This document shows, piece by piece, positions 35,551 through 43,752 of a stretch of DNA of 64,000 nt. The notes below the pieces were generated by a model, which saw only the letters and a program-made list of their open reading frames with translations, did not search any database and was not told where the DNA came from. This stretch comes from JBCCBV01 sp039033855 (GTDB lineage Bacteria > Planctomycetota > Phycisphaerae > Phycisphaerales > Phycisphaeraceae). Position 1 is the stretch's first letter. Every line of letters begins with the position of its first letter. The stretch spans positions 124,001 to 188,000 of the forward strand of contig JBCCBV010000002.1 of NCBI GenBank assembly GCA_039033855.1, given 5' to 3'. Position numbers and translations under genes: made by a program.

Positions 35551-36444
35551 GTGACCGGCCCCCACGCAAACCCCGACCTCCGCAACGCCGAGCGCGGCCT
35601 CCGCCTGCAAAAAGCGATGGCCGAAGCGGGCGTCGCCTCGCGCCGAGCCTGCGAAGAGCTCATCGAAGAGGGTCGGGTCCGCGTCAACGGCAACGTGGTC
35701 CGCGACCTGCCCGCCTGGGTCGACCCGCGTGAAGATTCCATCGAGGTCGATGGGCAAGAGATCGCCCGGCCCCGCCGACCTCGCGGCAAGCGCTCGGCCA
35801 AGAATCCGACCCTCGGCAAGCACTACGTCCTGCTGCACAAGCCCCGCGGCGTGCTGTGCACCAACCGCGACCCCGATGGCCGGCCAACCGCCGTGCAACT
35901 CGTCGCCGGCCTGCCCGGCAACCCGCGGCTGTTCCCCGTCGGCCGGCTCGACGCCGACTCCACCGGCCTGCTGCTGCTGACCGACGACGGGGACCTGGCC
36001 TACCGCCTGACCCACCCGTCGTTCGAGGTGCCCAAGACCTACCGCGTCCGCGTGGCGGGCGAAGTCACCGAGCGCGACCTCGCCCGGCTCCGCCAAGGCC
36101 TCTACCTGGCCGACCGCACGCCCGGCGCCAAGCGCCACGCCGCACGCCGGGCCGCCGCCACCGGGCAGGGCGCCGCCGCCAAGAAAGCCCGGGTCGAAAA
36201 GGCCGCCATCATCGGGCGCGAGGTCGACCGCGCCCGCGGCAGCCGCACCACGCTCCGGCTGACCCTCGAAGAAGGCCAGAACCGCGAGATCCGCCGACTG
36301 CTCGCCCGCGTCGGCTTCCGCGTCCGCAAGCTCCAGCGCGAAGCCATCGGCCCGCTCCGCCTCGGCGGCCTGGCCCCCGGCGCCTGGCGCACGCTCGAAA
36401 GCAAAGAAGTCCGCTCGCTGTATCACGCCTGCGGGCTCAGATAA
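35551..36444 (+). CDS. rluB: Pseudouridine synthase, RluB/RsuA family
   Basis: A 297-residue rRNA-modifying enzyme. An S4 RNA-binding domain comes first (LQKAMAEAGVASRRACEELI), then the catalytic domain with VGRLDADSTGLLLLTDDGDL, whose Asp is the nucleophile, and LTLEEGQNREIRRLLARVGF. A basic Ala-rich insertion (HAARRAAATGQGAAAKKARV) near residues 190-215 is not typical. Family members modify 23S rRNA (RluB) or 16S rRNA (RsuA); RluB fits better. Start GTG 35551, with TACCCT ending 7 nt upstream. Confidence 0.87.
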   Translation: MTGPHANPDLRNAERGLRLQKAMAEAGVASRRACEELIEEGRVRVNGNVVRDLPAWVDPREDSIEVDGQEIARPRRPRGKRSAKNPTLGKHYVLLHKPRGVLCTNRDPDGRPTAVQLVAGLPGNPRLFPVGRLDADSTGLLLLTDDGDLAYRLTHPSFEVPKTYRVRVAGEVTERDLARLRQGLYLADRTPGAKRHAARRAAATGQGAAAKKARVEKAAIIGREVDRARGSRTTLRLTLEEGQNREIRRLLARVGFRVRKLQREAIGPLRLGGLAPGAWRTLESKEVRSLYHACGLR

Positions 36445-36487
36445 GCCCAAGCCGATCACGAGATCACGCCTGAACGCAAGACCTGAC

Positions 36488-36850
36488 TCACCCGCAGGCC
36501 TCGCACCGGCCGTACAGCAGGACCTCATGCGCTTCGAGCGAAAACCCTTTGGGTAGCAGCTTCTTCAGGCCGCCGGGGCAGCCTTCGATGTCGAAGACTT
36601 TGCCGCAGGCGGTGCACTCGAAGTGGTGGTGGTGCGGCAGGTCCTTGGGCTCGTACCGCGTCGGGCCCTGGGGCATCTCGACGGCCTTGAACACGCCGTC
36701 TTCGACCCCCTCGTTCAGCAATCGATACACCGTGGCCTGGCCGATGCCGGTGGCCTCGAGCGCGTCGCGCACCTCGGCCGCCGATAACGGGCCCTCCGAC
36801 TCTTGCAAGAGCCCTTGGACCGCGTCGCGATGTCGTGACTTGCGCTGCAT
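36488..36850 (-). CDS. Fur-family transcriptional regulator
   Basis: A 120-residue metal- or peroxide-responsive repressor. A winged helix comes first (GPLSAAEVRDALEATGIGQA, VYRLLNEGVEDGVF), then the His/Cys metal region (PHHHHFECTACGKVFDIEG) and a C-terminal CEACG pair giving the structural zinc site C-x2-C...C-x2-C. Iron, zinc or peroxide specificity cannot be told. A weak CATGAT hexamer ends 6 nt before the ATG. It lies 56 bp downstream of the B12-riboswitch operon on the same strand and could be partly co-transcribed. Confidence 0.87.
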   Translation of the reverse strand: MQRKSRHRDAVQGLLQESEGPLSAAEVRDALEATGIGQATVYRLLNEGVEDGVFKAVEMPQGPTRYEPKDLPHHHHFECTACGKVFDIEGCPGGLKKLLPKGFSLEAHEVLLYGRCEACG

Positions 36851-36906
36851 GGCTCAATCATGGCCGGCCGCCGGTCAACGTCAAGCCCGGGCCGACCGCA
36901 GCGGGC

Positions 36907-37722
36907 TCAGTCGAGGTCGAACCAGTCGTTGCCGTCCGGCCCGAACCAGCCCAGGCCCCGCTCGGCCACGCGCCGGGCGGGCCAGCCCGAAAGCGTGGCG
37001 TAGGGACCGCTGAACGCGAGCGATTCGCCGGACACGTGGCCATCCACCCAGGACACGTTCGCGGCCCCGGCATGCCGAAAGTGTGCGCTCGGGTTCGGGC
37101 GGAACGTGCTCGGCGGCCCGGGGCCGAACTGCCAGTAAGGCGCTTCAAGAAACGAATAGGCGATCAGGCCGCCGTCGCCCGAATCGATAAACGCCGCGTC
37201 GGCGAACATCGCGGTCTGCACGGCGTTGCGCACCTCGGACACCCGGGCGGTCTGCGTGTCGGCCCTGGGGTCGACGCCATAGGCGAACAGGTCGAACCGG
37301 CCGCCGAGGTACGCCTGGTTGTAGCCGTAGCCGCCGTTGCCGTCCTCGAAGCCGGGCTCGTAGTCCGCGCCGGGCGCAAACGAAGGACAGGCGTTCACCG
37401 CGCCGCCCTCGCCCGAGTAGGGCGCCAAATCGCCGCGCTCGGGCTCGAACGGCTCGGTGTCGGTGCTGCGTCGGCCGTGCCAGCGCTCGAGGTTGCCGCC
37501 GGGCATCGAGATGTCGCGGGCCGCGCGCACAAAATGCTCGGCGTTGTCGTTGGCGTAGGCGAGGTTCGCCAGACCGAGCTGCCGGGCGTTGGATGCGCAG
37601 ACCGCCTGCCGGGCGGCGCTGCGCCCGGCGCTGAGCGCCGGCAGCAGCACGCCGGTCAAGATGGCCACGATCGCGATCACGACCAGCAGCTCGATCAAGG
37701 TGAATCCCTGGGCCCGCGTCAT
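36907..37722 (-). CDS. Type II prepilin-like protein (H-X9-DG family)
   Basis: A 271-residue protein. The N-terminus MTRAQGFTLIELLVVIAIVA is a class III prepilin signal, cut after Gly by PilD, with Glu at +5. The C-terminal HAGAANVSWVDG fits the H-X9-DG motif of the large planctomycete pseudopilin-like families (DUF1559 and relatives). Such proteins probably sit in the envelope; individual functions are unknown. It is the third gene of the operon behind the cobalamin riboswitch and overlaps the preceding gene by 4 bp, so it may take part in the same surface process. Confidence 0.82.
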   Translation of the reverse strand: MTRAQGFTLIELLVVIAIVAILTGVLLPALSAGRSAARQAVCASNARQLGLANLAYANDNAEHFVRAARDISMPGGNLERWHGRRSTDTEPFEPERGDLAPYSGEGGAVNACPSFAPGADYEPGFEDGNGGYGYNQAYLGGRFDLFAYGVDPRADTQTARVSEVRNAVQTAMFADAAFIDSGDGGLIAYSFLEAPYWQFGPGPPSTFRPNPSAHFRHAGAANVSWVDGHVSGESLAFSGPYATLSGWPARRVAERGLGWFGPDGNDWFDLD

Positions 37723-38783
37723 GCCCTGCGCCGCCTCATTCCCAAGAAGCCGAGACCCAACGCCGCCGCCGCAAGCGACCCAGGCTCGGGGACAACCGTC
37801 AGGCGGAACACCGCGTCGGGGTCGTTGAACAGCAGGTCGTCGCTCAAGGGGTCCAACCGCACCGAGCCCAGCCGTCCGGCCGAGCTGGCCAGCCGTTGGG
37901 TGGTGACAAAGCCGCCGGACACGTCCGACTCGAACAGCACCACCTGCGCGGGGTCCACAAACGAGTTGAGCGTGGCGACCACGTCGCCCTCGGCGGTCAC
38001 GGCCAACCCAGTGGCGCCGTCGAGATTCCCCAGCACCGGCAGGCCGTTGTAGTCCGCCCACAGCGCACCGGCCTCGGTCAGGCCGCTGCCGATCGGGTCT
38101 GCGATCGCCGCCGCAACTTCGCCGGCCGTCCACCGGTAGATCGACCGGTCCCCGAACCCGGGAGCAAAGAACAGGTTGCCCACGGCGTCGAACGCGATCG
38201 GCCCGGAAAAGCCCGTGAGCGCCCCGCTGGTGATCTGGGCAAGCGCACCCACCGAGCCGTCGGCCGGGTCGATGTCGCCCGCCAAGAGCGACGAATCGCC
38301 CGCGAAGCCGGACACGAACATCCGGTCGCCGAACCCGGTGAACGACGACACCGCTGACAGATCGGTCTGAATCGAAACCGGCCCGCCCGACGTGGACGCC
38401 CGCCCGAACCCTGGCGTCGGAAAGTTGTCCTGCAGGAAATAGCCGAACTCACCGGCCGAGCTGGCGTGCACCGTCGCGCCGCCAGGGAAGTCGTCGCCCG
38501 GCGCCGCGCTGGCGAACAGGTTCGTCTGCACGCCCGCGTCGAACGAATCGAAGCCGACGGTCTGATTTGGGAAGTTGAAGTTGCCGTAGCTGAACAGCAC
38601 CGCGCCGCTGCCGGCGACGCCGAAGCCTTGGATCGTGTCCCCCGCGGGGATCACCGGATCGAACTCGAGCGCGACCCCATTTGGCCCGATGGCAACGGGC
38701 TGCGCGATGGACACGCCGCCGAGCAGCATCGACGCAGTGCAAACGCCACACGTCAAACCGAAATAAACGTTCTCAAACTTCAT
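37719..38783 (-). CDS. PEP-CTERM protein with beta-propeller-like repeats, B12-riboswitch operon
   Basis: A 354-residue exported protein: a signal peptide (FGLTCGVCTASMLLGGVSIA) and a C-terminal PEP-CTERM signal (VVPEPGSLAAAALGLGFLG, then MRRRRA). Between them are repeated blade-like strands, for example FSGPIAFDAVGNLFFAPGFG, and LAVTAEGDVVATLNSF, typical of NHL/YncE-like propellers. In Bacteroidetes a surface beta-propeller, BtuG, captures vitamin B12 and its genes lie behind cobalamin riboswitches. The same regulation here makes a B12-related binding role attractive, but homology to BtuG is not shown. It overlaps the upstream gene by 11 bp and the downstream gene by 4 bp. Confidence 0.78.
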   Translation of the reverse strand: MKFENVYFGLTCGVCTASMLLGGVSIAQPVAIGPNGVALEFDPVIPAGDTIQGFGVAGSGAVLFSYGNFNFPNQTVGFDSFDAGVQTNLFASAAPGDDFPGGATVHASSAGEFGYFLQDNFPTPGFGRASTSGGPVSIQTDLSAVSSFTGFGDRMFVSGFAGDSSLLAGDIDPADGSVGALAQITSGALTGFSGPIAFDAVGNLFFAPGFGDRSIYRWTAGEVAAAIADPIGSGLTEAGALWADYNGLPVLGNLDGATGLAVTAEGDVVATLNSFVDPAQVVLFESDVSGGFVTTQRLASSAGRLGSVRLDPLSDDLLFNDPDAVFRLTVVPEPGSLAAAALGLGFLGMRRRRA

Positions 38784-39870
38784 GGCTTTGTCCTTCCACG
38801 GAATAACGGCCGGCGCCACTTCGGCGCCGACCCCTCAAAGAAATCAAAGCGGCAAGCGCGCCAACGGAGGCGGGCTCGGGAATCGCGACGCCCGGGCCCG
38901 CGCCGAAGCTCTGGGCCAGCACGTCGAAGTCGAGCAGGTCGACCCCGCCGTCCTGGTTGAAGTCGCCCACCGACGCCCCGCCAACCACGCCGGGCCCGGC
39001 GCCAAAACCGCTGGCCAGGATGTCGAAGTCCAGCAGGTCCACCACGCCGTCGCCGTTGCCGTCTGCGGGCAACGCCGAGCCGGCCTGGTTCAGCACCGCC
39101 ACGGCGTCCAGGTCGAACCCCGGCGAGCCAAACGTCGGGTACGGGTCGTAGATCGGGTCGCCCGAGGTGTCGAACACCGAGCCGTCGCCCACCACGTCGA
39201 TCAACCGCACGTATCCGATCGAAGCCACATCCAGCAGCGAGTCGACGCCCGCCAAGTCGGCCAGGTCGAACGGCGTGCCGAAGCCCTGCCGGTACTTGCC
39301 GGCCAGGCCCGTTACGTGGGTGGGGTCGACGCCGGCGACCTCGAACGGCCCGACCGGGTTCGGCGTCAGCGAATCGCTGTCGAACCGTTCAAAGTGCACG
39401 CCGTCGCTCGAAACCTCGACGAACGCGAGTTCGAGGAAGTTGTCGCCGAACGCGTTTTCGAACACGGCGAAGTCGGGGCCCGGCCCATCGCCAATCGGGG
39501 TCGAGAACGTCAACGTGATCCGCCCCCCGGCGCCCAGCGTGACGATGTCGAACGAGTTCGACTGCGCCGGGCCGAGCGCCAGCTCCGGGGTCTGCCAGGT
39601 CGGGTCCACGCCCGGAGCGGGCAGGTAGTCGGCGTAGCCGTTGGCCCAAGCGACGATCGCGGGGTCGTTCATGTCGATCGCCGTCGATCCCAGTTCCCCG
39701 GCCGCGGGCGCGTAAGGCCCGGCCCACGCCGTGGGGGCACAGGCGGCAGCGCACGCCATGCCAAACAAGGCTCGCCGCGAAAGCCCACTCCAACCAAACA
39801 CCCGACAAGATTGACTCGCGCCACGAACCGCGCTCGGCGGGCCTTGGCTCCATCGACAATTGCACAACAT
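38773..39870 (-). CDS. PEP-CTERM surface protein with dockerin repeats, first gene behind the B12 riboswitch
   Basis: A 365-residue exported protein. The signal region is long (LSRRALFGMACAAACAPTAW, cut after WAG). The core domain has GRITLTFSTPIGDGPGPDFA, VFENAFGDNFLELAFVEVSS and GFDLDAVAVLN, a beta-sandwich-like family that I recall as 'cell surface protein' genes in B12 loci of other phyla. Two dockerin-type repeats follow (DGNGDGVVDLLDFDILA and GDFNQDGGVDLLDFDVLA), then a PEP-CTERM segment (IPEPASVGALAALISLRG) with an unusually long tail. AAGGAGC precedes ATG 39870. The 430-nt leader holds a cobalamin riboswitch, so expression should fall when B12 is plentiful. Confidence 0.8.
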   Translation of the reverse strand: MLCNCRWSQGPPSAVRGASQSCRVFGWSGLSRRALFGMACAAACAPTAWAGPYAPAAGELGSTAIDMNDPAIVAWANGYADYLPAPGVDPTWQTPELALGPAQSNSFDIVTLGAGGRITLTFSTPIGDGPGPDFAVFENAFGDNFLELAFVEVSSDGVHFERFDSDSLTPNPVGPFEVAGVDPTHVTGLAGKYRQGFGTPFDLADLAGVDSLLDVASIGYVRLIDVVGDGSVFDTSGDPIYDPYPTFGSPGFDLDAVAVLNQAGSALPADGNGDGVVDLLDFDILASGFGAGPGVVGGASVGDFNQDGGVDLLDFDVLAQSFGAGPGVAIPEPASVGALAALISLRGRRRSGAGRYSVEGQSHEV

Positions 39871-40030
39871 CGACGCTCCTTGCCCCGAGTCGCGCGGGGC
39901 CGTCCTCCTGGGACGGAAAAAGGAAACGTCCAACACGAATAGACCCATCGCCGGGGGCGCAGCACTACCCAGGAGGTAAGCAGATCGAGCCCACGGCGTC
40001 CTGTTCGCGAGGACACGCAGCGGTGCTAGT

Positions 40031-40256
40031 CAGGCAGGTCTTCCGGCTCTGGGTGGCGCCTTGCTCGCCTTCCCGCCGACGCCCATTGCGGGCCCGGCAG
40101 TGGCGTATCGAGCAAGACGCTGCTGCGATCCACGGGCCGGCCTACGACCGATCCGCTTGCTCGCAACGCCCATCACGGCGGCGCGTCCGCGGTGGAGTCC
40201 CCGGCCGATTCCTCTGAAAAGAGTCCGGCCGAGTCACCACGCTTCCCTTTTCACCG
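40031..40256 (-). promoter_or_regulatory. Cobalamin (B12) riboswitch
   Basis: Read on the minus strand, the conserved blocks occur in the right order: GGTGAAAAGGGAAGCGTGGTG at the 5' end (given in part: GGGAAGCGTGGTG), CCACCGCGGACGCG, GCCACTG, GGCGGGAAGGCG, and the 3' box CCGGAAGACCTGCCTG. These are the core elements of the AdoCbl-type aptamer. It lies 160 nt upstream of the first PEP-CTERM gene and about 45 nt downstream of a good promoter. There is no other gene it could serve on that strand. Confidence 0.93.
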
Positions 40257-40307
40257 CCCCGACCAAGCCTTGTCTGTTGGGTCGGGGCGACACCTGGTAG
40301 CGACGCG

Positions 40308-40336
40308 AGTAGAGATCGGCCCTCGGCCCTTGTCAA
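40308..40336 (-). promoter_or_regulatory. Sigma-70-type promoter of the B12-riboswitch operon
   Basis: On the minus strand TTGACA (40331-40336), a 17-bp spacer and TCTACT (40308-40313) form a near-consensus promoter. Transcription would begin near 40300, about 45 nt before the aptamer, giving a leader of roughly 430 nt. Confidence 0.65.
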
Positions 40337-40416
40337 CGCCAAAGGCCCGCTCTGACCGAAAGCTGACGCAACCGCCGATACACTCTGGCCGTACCGCATC
40401 GCGCGACCCGTCCCGC

Positions 40417-40788
40417 ATGAACGCAGCCGCCCACAACCCCGCCGACCTGCCCAGCGACCCCGGCCAATGGATCGGCCAGCGCGTGGCGGTCGTCACCCAG
40501 GTCGTCGGCGGCTCGCGCACCCTGACCCAGCGCGAAGAGGGCGTGGTGGTCTCCTTCGAACAGCGTAAGACCGGCTCGTGGTACGCCCACAGCAAAGACG
40601 ACAAGCTCTGGCTCGACCGCCTGACCCTGCGCAAAGACGACGGCGAGGTCTACATGGCCAACCTCGACGCGCTGGCCCGCATCGAGTGGCTCAACGCCCC
40701 CCCGGAAGCGTCCGCGGAACAGGACCAGCCCGTCGAGGTGGACCAAGCCCCAGCCGAAGCATCTTCCGACACGGACGCCCCCGCGTGA
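40417..40788 (+). CDS. Small conserved-looking protein of unknown function
   Basis: A 123-residue soluble protein. Residues 15-92 look like one compact beta-rich domain (WIGQRVAVVTQVVGGSRTLT; GVVVSFEQRKTGSWYAHSKD; LWLDRLTLRKDDGEVYMANL), reminiscent of a small SH3-like barrel; the last 30 residues are acidic and low in complexity. I do not recognise a family. A TACACT hexamer lies at 40379-40384, giving a short leader. The stop overlaps the start of the rhodanese gene (GTGA). Confidence 0.65.
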   Translation: MNAAAHNPADLPSDPGQWIGQRVAVVTQVVGGSRTLTQREEGVVVSFEQRKTGSWYAHSKDDKLWLDRLTLRKDDGEVYMANLDALARIEWLNAPPEASAEQDQPVEVDQAPAEASSDTDAPA

Positions 40789-41171
40789 CCGCCGGCCCTC
40801 TCGACGAGCGCGGCCTGCCCGGCAACTACCCGCTCCAGCCGGAGTGGGAGGTCACCCCCCGGGCCGTACGCGACGCCCTGGCCGGCCCTGCCGACCACCG
40901 CCCCGTGCTGCTGGACGTGCGTGAACCCGACGAGGTCGCCACCGCCGCGATCGTCGGCGCCTTGCACGTGCCCATGGGCGAGGTCAAGGCCCGGCTGCAA
41001 GAGCTAACCGAGCACGATGACCGCCCGGTCGTGGTGTTTTGCCACTTCGGCGGGCGCTCGATGCAGGTCACCGCGTTCTTGCGCGAACAGGGCTTCGAGG
41101 ATGTGAAGTCCATGGCCGGGGGCGTCGACCTCTGGGCCGTCGACATCGACCCGTCGATCGCGCGTTACTGA
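40785..41171 (+). CDS. Rhodanese-like protein
   Basis: A 128-residue single-domain rhodanese. RPVLLDVREPDEVATAAIVG is the first CDC25/rhodanese motif, and VVVFCHFGGRSMQVTAFLRE carries the catalytic Cys in its six-residue loop; GFEDVKSMAGGVDLWAVDID closes the domain. It probably moves sulfane sulfur in the cytoplasm. The start is GTG, overlapping the previous stop, so it is coupled to the small protein upstream. Confidence 0.87.
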   Translation: MTAGPLDERGLPGNYPLQPEWEVTPRAVRDALAGPADHRPVLLDVREPDEVATAAIVGALHVPMGEVKARLQELTEHDDRPVVVFCHFGGRSMQVTAFLREQGFEDVKSMAGGVDLWAVDIDPSIARY

Positions 41172-41227
41172 CCGCCGCCGTCTTGCGCCGGCCCCGCGTC
41201 GGCCGCGACCCCTATGGGAATCCCGCG

Positions 41228-42250
41228 ATGGACCGCACCGCCTGGCGAACCCACCACGCAGACGCCTACCAAGGCGCCCGGGTCCTGGTGACCGGCGGGC
41301 TGGGCTTCATCGGCTCGCACCTGACCGACGCGCTGCTCGCACTCGGCGCCCACGTGGCCGTGATCGACGACGGCTCGGGCGGAGGCCGGGGCAACCTCGA
41401 CGCAGCGCAAGCACACCACCCCGACCGCCTGCGGGTGCTCGACGCGTCGATCCTCGACCCCGATGCGCTCGGCTTAGCGGTCCAGGGCGCCCGGGTCGTG
41501 TTCCACCAGGCCGCGCTCGGGTCGGTGCCCCGCAGCCTGGAGATGCCCGAGCGGTACCACGCCGTGAACGCCGAGGGCACGCTGCGGGTCTTGCAAGCCG
41601 CCAAGGCCGCCGGGGCCCAACGCGTGGTGTTTGCCGCCAGCAGCTCGGCGTATGGCGACACGCCCGCGCTGCCCAAAGTCGAAACCATGCCGGTGCTGCC
41701 CCGCTCGCCCTACGCGGCGACCAAGGCCTACGGCGAGGCGCTGCTGCGGGCCTGGGCCAACGGCTACCCCAACGGGCCCGACGCGGTCAGCCTGCGGTAC
41801 TTCAACATCTTTGGGCCCCGGCAGAACGCCAACTCGGCCTACGCCGCGGTCATCGCCGCCTTCGCCAAGGCCCTGCTCGCCGGCGAGCGCCCGCAGATCC
41901 ATGGCGACGGCGCGCAGTCGCGCGACTTCACCTTCGTCGACAACGCCGTGCACGCCAACCTGCTGGCCGGGCGGGCTCAAGACCGGCTGAACGGCGCGGT
42001 GCTCAACGTCGCCTGCGCCCAGCGCATCACCATCGAAGAGCTGGCCCTGGCGATGGCCAAGCGATTCGACCAGGCCGACCTGACCCCGACCCACGGCCCC
42101 GACCGCGCGGGCGACGTCAAGCACTCCCTGGCCGACCTGGGCGCCATCGGCGAAGCGCTCGGCTACCAACCGCTGGTGCCGTTCGACGACGGCCTGGCCG
42201 TCACCTGCGACTGGTACGCCCAGGCGCTGTCCGCATCGAGCACTGCGTAG
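41228..42250 (+). CDS. NAD-dependent nucleotide-sugar epimerase (extended SDR)
   Basis: A 340-residue enzyme. NAD motif VLVTGGLGFIGSHLTDALLA; catalytic YxxxK in SPYAATKAYGEALLRAW; substrate-loop text SLRYFNIFGPRQ and IHGDGAQSRDFTFVDNAVHA are typical of UDP-glucose/GlcNAc 4-epimerases (GalE/WbpP group). It likely supplies nucleotide sugars for envelope glycans. GGGA lies 11 nt before the ATG. It follows the rhodanese gene on the same strand. Confidence 0.87.
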   Translation: MDRTAWRTHHADAYQGARVLVTGGLGFIGSHLTDALLALGAHVAVIDDGSGGGRGNLDAAQAHHPDRLRVLDASILDPDALGLAVQGARVVFHQAALGSVPRSLEMPERYHAVNAEGTLRVLQAAKAAGAQRVVFAASSSAYGDTPALPKVETMPVLPRSPYAATKAYGEALLRAWANGYPNGPDAVSLRYFNIFGPRQNANSAYAAVIAAFAKALLAGERPQIHGDGAQSRDFTFVDNAVHANLLAGRAQDRLNGAVLNVACAQRITIEELALAMAKRFDQADLTPTHGPDRAGDVKHSLADLGAIGEALGYQPLVPFDDGLAVTCDWYAQALSASSTA

Positions 42251-42326
42251 CGAAAGACCGCCCTTGGCCTGCGGGTCGATCCTCCAGGTCTCCTGTCTGC
42301 CGTTCTTCTTTTCGCCGCTTGAAGCC

Positions 42327-42830
42327 ATGACCCAGGCCCCCACCGAAACACCGACCGCCCAGGGCTACGAGCCGCCGCGCAACGTGCAGTTCAGCGTGTT
42401 CCTGGAAAACCGCATCGGCGGGCTGATGGAACTGCTCAAGGCCTTGCGGGCCGAAGCGCTGACCCTGGCCGGCTTTTCGATCCTCGACTCCACCGGCCAC
42501 GCCGTGGTCCGCGTGCTGACCTCGCGCTCGGACCTGGCCCGGCGTCTGTTGCGCCGCCACGGCCTGCCGTTCAGCGAGGCCGACGTGATCTGCGTCGAAA
42601 TGGACGACGAGCCCCAGCTGCCGTTGATCTTCGACCCGCTGCTCCACGCCGAGCTCAGCCTGCACTACGCCTACCCGCTGCTGGTGCGCCCCCGGGGCCG
42701 GCCGATCGTGGCCTGCTGCTGCGACGACCACATCCTGGCCGGGCAGATCATCCGCAAGCGCGGCTTCACCCTCATGGGCGAAAACGACCTGGGGGAAAAC
42801 GCCACCGGCGCCCCCGAAGGCCTGCCCTGA
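42327..42830 (+). CDS. ACT-domain protein
   Basis: A 167-residue protein. Residues 19-95 fit an ACT regulatory domain: VQFSVFLENRIGGLMELLKA, LTLAGFSILDSTGHAVVRVL and a second strand-helix pair (LPFSEADVICVEM). Such stand-alone ACT proteins are thought to sense amino acids. The C-terminal half (FDPLLHAELSLHYAYPLLVR, ILAGQIIRKRGFTLMGENDL) looks like a degenerate second ACT-type unit. Ligand unknown. Confidence 0.78.
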   Translation: MTQAPTETPTAQGYEPPRNVQFSVFLENRIGGLMELLKALRAEALTLAGFSILDSTGHAVVRVLTSRSDLARRLLRRHGLPFSEADVICVEMDDEPQLPLIFDPLLHAELSLHYAYPLLVRPRGRPIVACCCDDHILAGQIIRKRGFTLMGENDLGENATGAPEGLP

Positions 42831-42910
42831 TCGCCCGGGCGGTTCGGGGTCCTACACTCGCGACCCCGGGCACGGCCCGGCCGAACGCACCCCGACGCCG
42901 GAGACCCGCG

Positions 42911-43528
42911 ATGACCGCCCCTTCCGCCCCTTCGATCGCCGACGCCGCCTCGTCGCTCACCGACCCCGCCTATCTCAAGGCCAAGTTCGAGGCCGGCCTC
43001 GGCTACGACGCCTACCTCGACACCGCCACCGACGATCAGCAGGCCGGCTGGCGCAAAATCGGCGAGAAGGTCCAGCTCACCGACGCGCAGAAACAGCTGC
43101 TCGGCGGCTTCGTCCGCGATATCCACGTCTTGGCGGTGTCCGGCGCCTGGTGCGGCGACTGCGTCCGCCAAGGCCCGATGATCCAGGCCATCGCCCAGGC
43201 TTCGAGCGGCCGGATCAAAGTCGCCTGGTTCGACCGTGACGAGCACCCCGACCTGCAACGCCAGGTGTCGGTCAACGGCGGGCACCGCGTGCCCGTGGCG
43301 ATTTTCGCCGCCGAGGACTTCCAGCAGGTCGGCTGGTTCGGCGACAAGGGCCTGGCCCGCTATCGGGTCATGGCTCAGCAGGCCCTGGGTGCCAACTGCC
43401 CGCTGCCCGGCGCCCCGGTGCCGCAGAACGAGATCGACGCCGAGGTCGCCGACTGGGTCGACCAGTTCGAGCGCATCCACCTGATCCTCCGGCTGTCGGC
43501 CCGGCTGCGCAAAAAGCACAACGACTGA
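42911..43528 (+). CDS. Thioredoxin-like protein with CGDC active site
   Basis: A 205-residue cytoplasmic protein. SGAWCGDCVRQGPMIQAIAQ holds the redox motif CGDC. RIKVAWFDRDEHPDLQRQVS and HRVPVAIFAAEDFQQVGWFG, with a cis-Pro-type VP, complete the thioredoxin fold. It lacks a signal peptide. GGAGA lies 7 nt before the ATG; TACACT at 42853-42858 gives a leader of about 45 nt, so this gene has a conventional leadered start. Confidence 0.83.
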   Translation: MTAPSAPSIADAASSLTDPAYLKAKFEAGLGYDAYLDTATDDQQAGWRKIGEKVQLTDAQKQLLGGFVRDIHVLAVSGAWCGDCVRQGPMIQAIAQASSGRIKVAWFDRDEHPDLQRQVSVNGGHRVPVAIFAAEDFQQVGWFGDKGLARYRVMAQQALGANCPLPGAPVPQNEIDAEVADWVDQFERIHLILRLSARLRKKHND

Positions 43529-43547
43529 CACTCCCCAGCGCCAGAAT

Positions 43548-43580
43548 CCGCCCCGGAACCGCCCCGGAACCGGCCCAGAA
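43548..43580. repeat. Short 11-bp tandem repeat
   Basis: CCGCCCCGGAA occurs twice in tandem (43548-43558 and 43559-43569), followed by a diverged third unit CCGGCCCAGAA. It lies between the thioredoxin-like and histone-like genes, just after a stop codon. Confidence 0.7.
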
Positions 43581-43752
43581 CAGGCGAGAAACCGCCCCTC
43601 AATCGCGCGTGGCCGCCCCGTTGGAGCACGCATCGGGCGGGCCCCAAGGCCTGATCCGGCCCGGCCCGGCCCGCAATGGCGCTTGCACGGGCGGATAAGG
43701 CCTCGGTAGACTCCGCCGCCGCTATCCGCGGCAGACTTTGCGGAGTCACGCG

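Noticed and set aside
42264..42326. Upstream extension of the ACT-domain gene
   Set aside because: The added residues are not conserved in appearance, and the ATG at 42327 begins a normal leader for the domain.
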